The position numbers and the translations under genes are program-made. DNA of 64,000 nt from Diphasiastrum complanatum (Eukaryota; Streptophyta; Lycopodiopsida; Lycopodiales; Lycopodiaceae), in assembly GCA_029204225.1 (NCBI GenBank), contig CM055094.1:24452541-24516540 (forward strand), read 5' to 3'. Shown here piece by piece: positions 23,428 through 34,477 of the stretch. How positions within the stretch are numbered: position 1 is the stretch's first letter; every line of letters begins with the position of its first letter. Under the pieces are notes generated by a model. The model had not been told where the DNA came from. It ran no database searches and saw nothing but the letters and a program-made list of their open reading frames with translations.

Positions 23428-24129
23428 TGTGAAAGTACTGTACTTTAGGACCATAAATGGATCTACAAAAGATCCACAAGAGTGATTGGATGCTTGCTTA
23501 ACAATCTATCAAAAAACTAGACACAAAAAAGTTGATCTAGATTGGCAATTTGACAAACAACAAGCATTAGCAATCAAAAGCATTGATAAACATTGAAATC
23601 CAAGCCCACATGTGTGTACTACATGCTGTAGTACGGCCTTCAACCTGAGAAACAAGTAGAAATTGATTTTGTTTCATTTGGATCACAAAAACTCAATGTA
23701 CATAGTGAACTAGCTTGAGATTGCCAATGAGCTCCAAAAATTTTCTTTTTTTCTCACTATGGAGAGAGGGAATACATAGCAAATTCGACTTCCTTCTTGA
23801 AGTTAGGTGGATTTCCAGCATGTAATAAGGAAGTTAACTCACTCTCCTTGACCTAAAATGAAACCCTAGTCTATTTCCTAGAGTTATGCTTGGTAGGTAG
23901 CTAGTTGGTCAAATTTTCACCTTAAACTTAGGTGTAGGTCCTATAAAGTAGGGATGACCACCAAATAGACATGACCAACTCTCTTGACTTGACCTAACCT
24001 ACATTAGGATGGGTTTTCCATGTGGCATCATGGCCTCACATGTGTGGGACCCACTTGTGTACACAATTCACACTATTCTACATGGTTTTTCATCAAGCTA
24101 GATTTGCCAATTTTTGACAATTCTTCACA
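23428..24129 (-). repeat. 5' LTR of element C
   Basis: 702 bp. It differs from the other copy by about 14 substitutions and two 1-bp indels. The palindrome reads CACATGTGTG here, a single C-to-T change. Confidence 0.95.
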
Positions 24130-24752
24130 TTTAGAGCTTACATAAAATGTATATCAGATTGACTCTGATTTCTAACTCTCTCCCTTAAAGCTTAAATGCG
24201 ATAAGAGTGAAAAACAATAATCTGTAGCAACGTCTGGAGTGTCCAAAAGATGTTATGCATGTCATGCTACCCTATACTAGGGTTTGGCATATTGCGAGTA
24301 AATAATTTGCAAGTTTTGCGAGTTTGGTGTTTTTGCATTACGTCAAATTGATAGCACATGGCATGCTACATTGGGGATAAAATCTATTTGTTTACTTTAT
24401 TATCATGTTGTTTATTTTCTTACTAGCTAAAAAATATGTCTACAAATCATGTTGTCTACAAATTGTACATAGTATGCTATATCATTGAGAACGCAGAAAA
24501 CTTTATCACTTAAATTATACATTTATCAAGCTAAAACATTTTTGTTTACTACCAAGGATTGATGTATGACCATACATTAGATATGGTGGTATGTGCTACG
24601 TATAATAAAATCAACGTTGGTAAAAAATAGCATTTCTATTGTATGTTCTAGATGGAGGCTATAATTTTACTATTAAGCTTATGTTGAGATGATGAAATAA
24701 TAAAATATTTCCGTTTTTCTTATTATCAAATTTGATTATACCAATGGATTCA

Positions 24753-25020
24753 ACATAAAAAATGGAGCACTTTTGCTTTTTGGACTATCTCAATCTGAGC
24801 AATATTAAGAAAGTTATCGTCCTTCAAAGTTTTTTAGGCTAATTTTTTTTTCTTGGAGCTTGAAAGGGGTAAGCTTTTAGTCTTTAACTCAAATTGATAG
24901 CCCTTTCAAATTCCCTGGGAAAAATATTATCTAGTCTAAAAAACGTTGAACTATCATAACTTTCTTATTATTGCTCGGATTGAGATGGTCAAAAAAGCAA
25001 AAGTGCTCCATTTTTTATGT
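24753..25020. repeat. Large imperfect palindrome (foldback)
   Basis: Arms of about 90 bp at 24753-24842 and 24929-25020 are inverted copies, sharing ACATAAAAAATGGAGCACTT and TATCTCAATC. The intervening sequence also pairs in part (CTTGAAAGG with CCTTTCAA). No target duplication is seen. It could be a MITE-like foldback element or a hairpin-RNA source. Confidence 0.75.
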
Positions 25021-26489
25021 AGGTGTTTACAAGTCCCCTGCTCCAGAGGATCTGTTGCTTGTTTCTTTACTTACTTCTTCTTTTGCCTGTCAGCAGAGGC
25101 AGTGGGCTCTTGCTTAAGTTATTCGTTCTTGTTCAAAGCCCAAAGGCAGAAGGGAATAGATCAACGTTGTAGTATTAATGTCCTGCCTGTCAGAGGACAA
25201 CTCAGGGTCGTTCTCTCTTGAAAACACTTACATTCAAACAGAGATGCAAGCCATGAACATTCAATAGACAGATCAGCATGCAGCCCAAATGAATATTCAA
25301 TAGATTCTACAGCTACCTACTCTAAAAACAAACTGAATCAGATCCTATACTTTACTAAAACTGAGCTACACTTGCATTAATCCACAAAGCTGAAACAAGA
25401 ATTAATCTACAGCATTTTAGAGGTCCAAGAATCAAGAAACCAACCAGTCTTTTGATTCTTGGACATCCAAGAACGTCAAGAACTAGAATGTCAAGAATAT
25501 GCAAGATCTTCACCACATTTCTAGCCTATTTAGTTTACTTGAATGTTGATTCCTACATTAATCCACAAACAAGAAATGCAAACTAATCCACTCTAGGAAA
25601 CCAGCAAATCTAATCCACTCTACAATCCACAACCACACACAAAGGAGAGAAGGGCAAGATCATGAATGCATTCATTCAAGAAACAAGCATGATCAAGGAG
25701 CTCAATGAATGCACCAAATCTCACGGAGGCTCTTCTCATTTCAGCATGGAGTAGGTACATTTCACAAAAAGCTCCTCGTCACAAAGAGGGAGTCTCTTAT
25801 AAGCAAGAGAGCTCCTTAGGTGGCATCCTAGTGAAATTTCCACATTTCACAAATTACAAGTGGAATAAGGCTCTCCACTAGAATTCACCATCAAAAGGTG
25901 GCTCACTCTACTTTCTTTAAGAGGAGTCTACTTGCATTTATTACATTTGCCTAGAAATACTAGTTCCTACATGGTCATTCCATCTTTCCGGATTCACCAC
26001 GAGGCTTACACAATTCTTGCTTGTCATTACTACTAGTATTCCTTGGCTGTCATACTCGACTCTCAGTCTTCGTTCGTCTCGCCTTCTCAAAGAGCTCCTC
26101 GGTCTAAGGTGAGAGGTGCTCTTGGGTAGCTCTATCCGAGTATCTTGGGGATTCGTCAAAATTAGCCAACATCATTCCACCTCTAATGTGTTGCAGGACC
26201 CACTGCAACTCATGTCGGCCTACTACTGATGTTTTCACACATGTGAGAAGTCCTTGGCATGTGTGAGATCACTCGTATCCATGTGAAATAGCTTTTCCTA
26301 CCAATGAAATGATGCCAAGTGGCATATAGCTAGAAAACTAGATTTTGGCCATTTTAGCCACTAGATCTCAAATGAAATGGTATGTACAACCTATATGACT
26401 CATCTAAATGATAAATGCATTTATTTCACACGTGGGAACAGGCTCCACACATATCTAATGATGATATGTACTAATCATAATGGTATTTA
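25021..26489. other. No gene seen; right part is probably the LTR of element F
   Basis: No supported gene. The last few hundred bases before 26490 probably belong to the 3' LTR of element F, which H interrupted, because the sequence resumes after H (32652-32688) as an LTR end beside a polypurine tract. Where that LTR begins could not be fixed. Confidence 0.4.
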
Positions 26490-27171
26490 TGTAAAAATTA
26501 CAGCAAATAAGGATCCTAAAACACTTGAAATGATGAGGGAAACAATAGATTATGATTTCATAAGATTAGCACAAGTTGAACCATCAAAATCCATCAAAAA
26601 TCTATGCTTGAACCTCACTAAATGGCCCAAATCCTTGAAGAAGGCTTCACACGTGTGAAAGTACGGCCTCCCATAGTCTGAGTAATGTACACCAGACCTA
26701 CATTCAATCCTATAATCATTAGTAATCACAAGTACTCAAACAATTATGAACATAGAGAGCAATTGCACCATTATGAGAGAAAAAACATGAAATTGCTTGA
26801 TTAATTTTGGTGAGATATCATCACCTATATATACATGATCCATCACGGTTTTGGGCAGGTATGAGTAGCCCTAAACCTATCCCTAATGCTAATTTTGGTG
26901 GATCTTTCATCCCTACCAAGTTAGGGTTGGAATCTTGGAGATCCCTCAACAATGTAAAAATTACCAAAATTATTTCCTATTTTTTCTCCCTTGTATCTAA
27001 GCATAATTTGGACTCATTCCAAAGGTTCTAACACTTAGGTCTACTTGAGAACATCCTTATGAATGGAATCCTATGCTATTTGGCACGTGTGACAAGCCAC
27101 ATCATGACCATCTAACTATTTACAAGTCATATGACCAAAACTAGTCAAGCTAGAATTGTGAATTTTTAACA
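26490..27171 (-). repeat. 3' LTR of element H
   Basis: 682 bp, TGTAAAAATTAC...TTTTTAACA on the plus strand. It contains TTCACACGTGTGAA with the core palindrome at 26648-26657, followed three bases later by GTACGG. Confidence 0.95.
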
Positions 27172-27182
27172 CTCCTCCTCAC
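27172..27182 (-). other. Polypurine tract of element H
   Basis: On the minus strand this is GTGAGGAGGAG abutting the 3' LTR. Confidence 0.85.
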
Positions 27183-27218
27183 TATCTAGCTTGGTTCAAT
27201 CATTGCTTTACTAATCAC

Positions 27219-27971
27219 TCAAAGTGATGATCTGAACTTCATAAAAGGTGTCTTTTGAAGTGGTTTAGTAAGTAGATCAGCTACACATTCATTGCTTGGA
27301 ACATGCTCCAAAGCAATCTCCTTGGCTTGCACCATTTCTCTCACAAAGTGATGGCATATCTCAATGTGCTTAGATCTTGCATGGAAGATTGGGTTAGATG
27401 CAAGGTGTTGGGCTGATATATTGTCATTGTAGATGATTGGTGCCTCCTCTGAATCCATGATCTTTAGCTCCACCAATAATCTCTTGATCCAAAGTACCTC
27501 CTTTGTAGTGGTTGTCAAAGCTTTGTACTTGGCCTCGGTTGAAGATAGAGATATAGTTTCTTGCTTTTTTGAAAGCCATGAAACCACACCTTCTCCTATG
27601 AAAGTTGAATAGGCACTTGGTGATTTCCTATCCCTCTTGTCCCCTGCAAAATCTGAATCATTAAATGCATGAAGGTTGATCACATCTCCTCTATATAGAA
27701 TCCCAAAATCCAATGTACCCGAGATGTATCTTAGAATCCTCTTAGTCTTTTTCCAATGGATATTCAATGGCTTTTGCATGGATTGGCTCAACCTACATAC
27801 ACTAAAGCTAAGATCTGGTCTAGTTATAGTGATCCACATTAAGGAACCTATAAGTTGCCTAAACAAAGTGATGTCCATGAAGGATCTTTCATCATCTTCA
27901 TTTGGCACTTTTACATCTTGCTCCATTGGTGTGTCAACACTTTTGCATACTTCCATCTTAAACTTCTTCAA
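27219..27971 (-). pseudogene. Element H RNase H and pol C-terminus
   Basis: In frame with the RT after one stop. It contains the TPMEQD and RQLIGSLMWITITRPDLSF segment, then the RNase H region with NDSDFAGDKRDRKS, SLSSTEAKYKAL and IIYNDNISAQHLASNP, and ends with ECVADLLTKPLQ. It lies about 45 bp before the polypurine tract, as expected. Confidence 0.9.
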
Positions 27972-28028
27972 AAGACTTTGAGCATAGTTTACTTGACTTA
28001 TAAAGATAAAATCAGACCCTCTAAGTAA

Positions 28029-29129
28029 TTATATGCCTAAGATGAAGTGAAGACACCCTAGATCTACCATCTTGAACTCTAAGGATAGATCTATCTTGAT
28101 TTTTTCAATACCATCAACACTATTTCCACAAATGATGATGTCATCTACATAAATGAGTAAAAGTACAATACCAACATCATCAAACTTAATGTAAAGAGTG
28201 GTATCATATTCACTTTGAACAAAAGAAAGTGAAATAAGATAGCAATGTAGTCTTGAATTCCAAAATCTCGAGGCTTGCTTCAAGCCATAGATGCTTCTTT
28301 GGAGATGGCATACTTTGCTCTCCATTCCATGCTTGATGAACCCTTGTGGTTGCTCCATATAGATATCCTCTTCCAAAAAACCATTCAAGAAAGCATTAGA
28401 GACATCCATTTGACATAGAATCCATCCAAAATGTGATGCAAGTGCAATGATTAGTCTTATTGTGACCATCTTGGCCACGGGTGCAAAAGTTTTCTCATAG
28501 TCTATCCCTCTCTCTTGAGCATAACCTTTTGCAACTAATCTTGCTTTATGTTTGTTAACACTCCCATTTGCATTCAACTTAAGCTTGAAGACCCACTTGC
28601 ATCCTATTACATTCCTTTGAGGTCTCTCCACAAGCAACCAAGTTTCATTCTCAATCAAAGCATCATACTCATCCAACATAGCTTTATACCATTCTTTGGA
28701 GTTCAATGCATCTTCAACATTAGATAATTCTTCAAAACTAGATAAAGCATAAGAAGTGGATGAGATATCCTCAACTTGCTGTCCTTTGCCTTGATATGTG
28801 AGCCTTGATGGCTCCACTTTTGCCCTTGAAGATCTCCTTGGTGTGATAGGTGGATTTGGTGCTTGCTCCTCCATGAGCTCCTCCTCAAAACCAAGATCTT
28901 GCTCCTCGGCCATCTTCTTCTTGATTGTTGGAGCACTTGAGCCTTCTTCAAGCATATGCATATGATGTTCATCAAAGATGACATCCCTTGAAACAACAAA
29001 TTTGTTCAAGGATGGGAGATAGACTTTGTAGCCCTTGCTTGAGCTTGCATATCCAAGCATGATCCCTCTTGTGGAAGATGGATCCTCCTTGTTCTTGTTT
29101 CCAATGGCACATGCACATAACATATACAC
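28029..29129 (-). pseudogene. Element H reverse transcriptase
   Basis: 366 codons. It starts in the integrase-RT connector (GIMLGYASSSKGYKVY, DVIFDEH, TPRRSSRAKVEPSRL). The RT then shows WLLVERP, KWVFKLK, HKARLVAKGYAQ, QMDVSNAFLNG, YGLKQASRFWN and the active site LLIYVDDIII (about 28140-28151). It ends at TAA (28029-28031), and the same frame continues into RNase H. Catalytic motifs are intact. Confidence 0.92.
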
Positions 29130-30646
29130 CCAAAAACTTTCAAGTGATTAAGATTGGGTTTATTTCCATACAACATCTCATAAGGAGTTTTGCCTTCAAT
29201 TGCTTTGCAAGACACCCTATTCATCAAGTAGTTTGCACATACAAGAGACTCACCCCAAAAGGATTTGGGCAAACAAGCATCTAATCTTAAAGCCTTAGAA
29301 CATTCACATAATGTTCTATTCCTTCTTTCAGCAACTCCATTTTGTTGAGGAGTGTAAGGACAAGAAGTCTCTTTCTTGATCCCTTCCTCCTCACAAAAGG
29401 CCTTGAACTCATTGGAGATGAATTCTCCACCACTGTCACTTCTAAGAATCTTGATGCTATGATTATGATGCTTTTCCACAAACAACTTGAACTTTACAAA
29501 AGTATCAAATACTTGAGACTTGAAGGAAAGTAAGAACACCCAACAATATCTTGAGTAGTCATCAATGAAGGTTAAAAACATGGATGAACCTCCATTAGAT
29601 TTGGTGCTAGGCATGTGCACATCCGAGTGTATGAGTTCAAGAGGATGAGATGACTTTGTGATGGAGTTAGGAAACACCTTCTTATGTGCCTTGGATAAGG
29701 CACAAGCTTCACAAACCTTGTCTTCCTTCCCAATAGACCTTGGTAGGCCTAAAGCATACTCCTCCTTGATCATAGCCTCCATGGAACCCGAGTTGACATG
29801 TCCAAGTCTTTTGTGCCATAAAGTAAAGGTAGCTATCTTGCTCTTCTCGGCCAACATGACAACATTAGTATCCACAAATGCATCCAACTTATAAAGGTTG
29901 CCAAGTCTAGTGCCCTTAGCCACTATCTTACCCTTCTTCTTGATGAAACATTCATTTGAAGCAAAGTCAACATTGAAACCATTGTCTACCATTTGGCCAA
30001 CACTTAGTAGATTCTTTGTTATTGTAGGAATGTACAAAACACCTTCTATGTTGATCTTTTTGGAAGATCCTAAGCAAAGGGGAATGCTACCAACTCCTTC
30101 AATCTTACAAGCTTTATCATTTGCTGTATAGATAGACTTTATAGGTCCATCATAAGATAAGAGAGAAGAGAAAAACTCCCTTTTACTAGTCATGTGTGAA
30201 CTAGCACCTGAGTCAATCCACCAAGGATCTTCTCCTTTGAAGCTTGTTGAAGAAAATATGGACATCATGAGAGAGTCCTCATGTGAACTCTCCTCCTCCT
30301 CCTCTTTGCTCATGTTGGCTTGGCTTTGATCTTGCTTCCTCTTGAAGCATTTCGAAGCATAATGCCCCATCTTGCTACAATAGTAGCACTTCACCTTTGA
30401 TTTGTCCTTCTTGACTTTGGTGGTTGATGGAGATGCCTTTGAGGGTCCTTCTTGATCCTCAAGCTTTGTAGACTTCTTGAATGTTGATCCTTTGCCTTTG
30501 GACTTGCCTTTTCCTTTGGTGAAGAGAGCTTGGTCATCTCCACCTTGGATGGAAAGCCTATCCATCCTCTCTTGCATTTGGCTCCTTCTTGATTCCTCAG
30601 CCATGAGTGTGCCTTGGAGTTCTTCAAGTATGGGTAGCTTACCCAT
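29006..30646 (-). pseudogene. Element H gag knuckle, protease and integrase
   Basis: 546 codons. In order: gag C-terminus with CCHC knuckle CYYCSKMGHYASKC; protease WWIDSGASSHMTS; pre-integrase LWHKRLGHVNSGSM with the zinc-binding CEACALSK; integrase core LIHSDVHM, FIDDYSRYCW, ILRSDSGGEF and PYTPQQNGVAERRN. The catalytic acidic residues are all present. The frame is lost near 29100, where the integrase C-terminal region passes by a one-base shift into the 28029-29129 frame. The protease would cut the polyprotein and the integrase would insert the cDNA. Confidence 0.9.
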
Positions 30647-30658
30647 AATTGCATATCC

Positions 30659-31153
30659 CTAAACCAAATTGTCAAATTCAAATCTTAGTCCATTCAATAT
30701 GAGTTGAACAAGCTCTTCATCCTTGATAAGATCACCTATAAAGGCTAGCTCTTTGTTCAATTCCTTTACTCTTAGGACAAAAGTATGTGCACTCTCTCCT
30801 TTCTTTTGATAGCTTCTATAGATTTGATTCTTCAAAGCTAACATTCTAGTTTGGTTCTTGGATTCATAGACCTTTTGCAAAGTCTCCCAAGCATCTTGAG
30901 CTGAAGTGCAATCTCCTACCTCTGTTAAGAGTTCATTTGCAACATTCATTTTTATGCAATGTAGTGCAACATTGCACCTCTTGATGTATTTGGCTTTTTC
31001 TTGAGGATGAATAGGTTCACCCTCCTTACCATTTACAATTTCCATCAGATCTTGCATGATCATGATGGATTCCATTCTAACTTTCCATATGGAATAGTTA
31101 GTTTTGCTGAGCCTTTCATTGGTATCCAAAAGATATGCATTTATAGATGCCAT
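30659..31153 (-). pseudogene. Element H gag, N-terminal part to a TAG stop
   Basis: Starts MASINAYLLDTNERLSKTNYS and covers the UBN2-type gag domain. It ends at TAG (30659-30661), where other elements have Gln (FANLVQSFAI), so CAG to TAG is likely. The same frame goes on into 29006-30646. Its role would be capsid formation and RNA packaging. Confidence 0.85.
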
Positions 31154-31951
31154 CTAGTCTCCTAATCAAGGACTTGACACAAATGAAGGTTACTTCTATT
31201 GATTTGATTGAAGGTCTACCTTATCCCACTTCTTAGGGACCTGAAAAGATCAGTAATAGACTTCCTATAAAGATCTAAGAATGATCTCTAACAAAATCAA
31301 ATCATAGAATACTAGAAACAATGCACTTGCTTGATTGAAGTAGACAATACTAGTAGAATTGCCCCTCTTTCTATAAAGAACATTAAAGCTTCCAAATGAT
31401 CTGATCAAGAGTGAATCTCAGCAACCTCATATACTTCCAAAATCACTTGTAAAAGATCTAAATGGAACTTAATGAGGATGCAACACAATCTACTATCCAA
31501 TCACAAGCAAAAAATGATCAAAATTGATGAAAAATTGATCTAATTTGGTGCATAAGTCAAGCAATGATTGGACTGAACCTAAATCACTTTAGGAGGTGCC
31601 TACTACACCTTAGAACAGCCTTGAAGAGTCCCCGAAACTCTGATCTTCCCTCTCCTTGAATGCTAGAAAGCCTCCTCTATGAAATCACCTCCAAAAGTCG
31701 CTTAGAAATCAATGCTTGGAGCAAGCAAAACTTGCTATCTTGGTAATGTGAATTGAATTCAACTTTGCCTATGGTTTTAGACACCTAAACACCTGCAAAT
31801 GAAGTCACACAACACCAATCTCCAATGTATTTGACTCACTTTGAGTTCTAGAATCAATACTAGATGCTTAGATCCAATCTACACAAGATTTAGATAAAAA
31901 ATTGTGATCAAATTGAATGAAAACCAAGGATTCAGCTCATTTCAGCCTTTA

Positions 31952-31964
31952 GGCTCTGATACCA
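31952..31964 (-). promoter_or_regulatory. Primer-binding site of element H
   Basis: On the minus strand this is TGGTATCAGAGCC, complementary to initiator tRNA-Met, next to the 5' LTR. Confidence 0.9.
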
Positions 31965-32646
31965 TGTAAAAATTACAGCAAATAAGGATCCTAAAACACT
32001 TGAAATGATGAGGGAAACAATAGATTATGATTTCATAAGATTAGCACAAGTTGAACCATCAAAATCCATCAAAAATCTATGCTTGAACCTCACTAAATGG
32101 CCCAAATCCTTGAAGAAGGCTTCACACGTGTGAAAGTACGGCCTCCCACAGTCTGAGTACTATACACTAGACCTAAATTCAATCCTATAATCATTAGTAA
32201 TCACAAGTACTCAAACAATTATAAACATAGAGAGCAATTGCACCATTATGAGAGAAAAAACATGAAATTGCTTGATTAATTTTGGTGAGATATCATCACC
32301 TACATATACATGATCCATCACGATTTTGGGCAGGTATGAGTAGCCCTAAACCTATCCCTAATGCTGATTTTGGTGGATCTTTCATCCCTACCAAGTTAGG
32401 GTTGGAATCTTGGAGATCCCTCAACAATGCAAAAATTACCAAAAATAGCTCCTATTTTTTCTCCCTTGTATCTAAGCATAATTTGGACTCATTTCAAAGG
32501 TTCTAACACTTAGGTCTACTTGAGAACATCCTTATGAATGGAATCCTATGATATTTGGCACGTGTGACAAGCCATATCATGGCCATCTAACTATTTACAA
32601 GTCATATGACCAAAACTAGTCAAGCTAGAATTGTGAATTTTTAACA
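31965..32646 (-). repeat. 5' LTR of element H
   Basis: Same length as the other copy. The palindrome CACACGTGTG is conserved at 32123-32132. The LTR is directly beside the primer site. Confidence 0.95.
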
Positions 32647-32688
32647 ATTTACAAGATTTGATCAAGTTAGCTTTTGCCAATTTTAACA

Positions 32689-32700
32689 CTCCTCCTCAAA
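32689..32700 (-). other. Polypurine tract of element F
   Basis: On the minus strand this is TTTGAGGAGGAG directly before an LTR start (TGTTAAAATTGG). Confidence 0.8.
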
Positions 32701-32902
32701 ACTAACTTGATAAAAATATGATGATATTGAGATTGACTCCATGGGTTGAATTGGTCTTTAAATATGGATCCTTGCTGGTTGAAAGGTGTGAAGATCAGCC
32801 AATGAGCTTGATGTCGATCCGAAATCACCGTATCCATGATAATGCCTCTTTGATGTTGACTTTTGATGAGCTTGAGAGCTTTGCACCATCCTAGCACCTC
32901 TT

Positions 32903-33500
32903 TCATTGATTTGTTCCATCCTTGAAGCATGTGGTTGATCCAAAAGCTCCTCCTCCTTGAAAATAGCTGCAACTCCATGAGAAATAAAGAGTCCTTCTTG
33001 ACTCATGAGGATCACAAAGATCCAACATCATGTTACCAAGATCTCGAGGATTAGGCTCATCAACATTGGCAAGACTATGCATGCTATAATAACAAAGAGT
33101 TTGTATCATATCTTCATGCTTGGTTTCCATGCTAATCTCAGATCTAATGAGGCTAGATACTTCATTATGGAGGTAAGTTTCCTTAGAGGATGATTCACTT
33201 TCTCTCATAAAGAGTTTACAATTGCCTCAATACATGAAAAAAGACAATTTTTCACACTATGAGTGGACAAATCACTCTTGCTCTTGCAAGACTCAAGAGC
33301 ATACATTTGAAGAAATAACCATTTGCTTTCTAATTGATCTAAAATCAGTTTCAAATCATTAAGAACATCAACTATGTTCTCAATAGAGACATCATACTCA
33401 ACTAGTATGGTTTTACTCCAACTTTGAGATGCAAAAGTCTCACTAAAGCAAATTGATTCACCAATGACATAAGAGAAACAAGCATGAGATGTATACTACT
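32903..33500 (-). pseudogene. Element F module copy 2, frameshifted
   Basis: A second, more decayed copy of the module lies downstream: SICFSETFASQSW, LDQLESKWLFLQMYALESCK and HSVKN in one frame, then the open frame 32903-33208 with ESESSSKETYLHNEVSSL. It matches element G more closely than it matches copy 1 of F. Confidence 0.5.
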
Positions 33501-34139
33501 TGAAATGTGCTCCTCTTTCCCTTGAAATGTGAGCCATATGAGCTCAACCATGTCTCTTGATATTCTTCTTGGAATCATAAATTGAGAAGGACTCTCCTCC
33601 TCAATCCTTGGCACACTTGAACCTTGAGATGACTCCTCAAGATCAACTTCTTGGTGCTCCTCCTTGATGGAAATCCAAGACCTCCATGTCTCAAAATGAT
33701 CACAACAAACATGATCATATAATGTGCACTTCATATGATCATCAACATTACTTATGCTATAAACATAAGTCCAAAAATCACCACAACTTGGCTTGATTTT
33801 TCTAATATTGAAATCAATAAGTATTTCCATCTCAATTAGGCTAACTTCTTGCTTATGGATATAAGTGTCCACTTTGAATGCTTCACTTAATCTCATAAGA
33901 AGTTTACAACTTGCCTTTAAAATTGAAAATTTAAAATCTTCAACATTATGAATGAACACATCATGTGTGATCTTATTGAAACCAACAAAAAATACATTAT
34001 GAAGACATTTCCATTTCCTTGACTTCATATTCAATGTAAGTTTACAAGAAAAACATGCTTTGCTATCTATTAAGGCATCACACTCAACTAGTATTGCAAA
34101 AATCTCTTCAAAGCAAAATAGTTCTTCATAAGATTTCAT
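33402..34139 (-). pseudogene. Element F module copy 1 plus pol connector
   Basis: 245 codons, open throughout. The first 150 residues contain the module shared with G: LCFDEIFA-like start, KWKCLHNVFFVGFNK, FIHNVEDF, KLLMRLSEAF and DTYIHKQEVSLIEMEI. After it comes an acidic stretch and then PRRISRDMVELIWLTFQGK, matching the connector PRRSSRAKVEPSRLTYQGK of H. The module may be a distant derivative of the RT fingers (H: QMDVSNAFLNGFLEEDIYMEQ). Function is unknown. Confidence 0.5.
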
Positions 34140-34477
34140 GAGAGCATAATGAAACTATTTTCATTTTGTGATTGCTCCTCCTTAATCTTTCTTGGTTTCT
34201 CTTGAATCATAACAATAAATTTGAACTTTTCTAAAGTTCTAAGCAAAATGCTTTCCAAGGACATGAAATAAATCCAAGTGACATTAATGAAAGTGACATT
34301 TATCTTTGCATCTTGAACCAAACAATGCACTTCCAAATGAAAAACTTCTAAAGGTTTGAAATGTGTGATGATGGACTTTTGAAGACAAATCTTGTAAGTC
34401 CTTGTGAGACTCCAAGCCTCATGCATCTTTCCACAAAGGAAACACCTTTCCTTGGATTTGTCCTTCTTTCCTTGCAC
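34136..34477 (-). pseudogene. Element F integrase-like fragment without catalytic residues
   Basis: 113 codons. After KKDKSKERCFLCGK comes EAWSLTRTYKI (integrase zinc region in other elements: CEACALSKAHK). Then PLEVFHLEVH sits where H has PLELIHSDVH, then INVTFINVTWIYF where H has SMFLTFIDDYSRY. The catalytic-region aspartates are lost and the rest of the core is missing. Similarity was judged by eye. Confidence 0.45.

Larger units (their letters stand above)
19552..24134 (-). mobile_element. Complete non-autonomous copia element C with target duplication
   Basis: Two LTRs (19557-20256 and 23428-24129) are flanked by the 5-bp direct repeat TTTAG (19552-19556 and 24130-24134). It has a polypurine tract beside the left LTR, a tRNA-iMet primer site beside the right LTR, a duplicated leader and a gag-protease region. 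By eye the LTRs differ at about 16 places in 700 bp. The interior of about 3.2 kb lacks RT and RNase H, and its integrase-like part has lost key residues. It most likely moved by using enzymes of another element. Confidence 0.9.
26485..32651 (-). mobile_element. Complete copia element H with target duplication, nested in element F
   Basis: LTRs of equal length (682 bp) at 26490-27171 and 31965-32646 are flanked by the 5-bp repeat ATTTA (26485-26489, 32647-32651). Between them lie the polypurine tract, RNase H, RT, integrase, protease, gag, a leader of about 800 bp and the primer site, all in minus-strand order. By eye the LTRs differ at about 17 sites. The polyprotein has only two in-frame stops and one frameshift, so its recent ancestor was probably autonomous. 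It sits inside the 3' LTR of F and so is younger than F. Confidence 0.93.
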
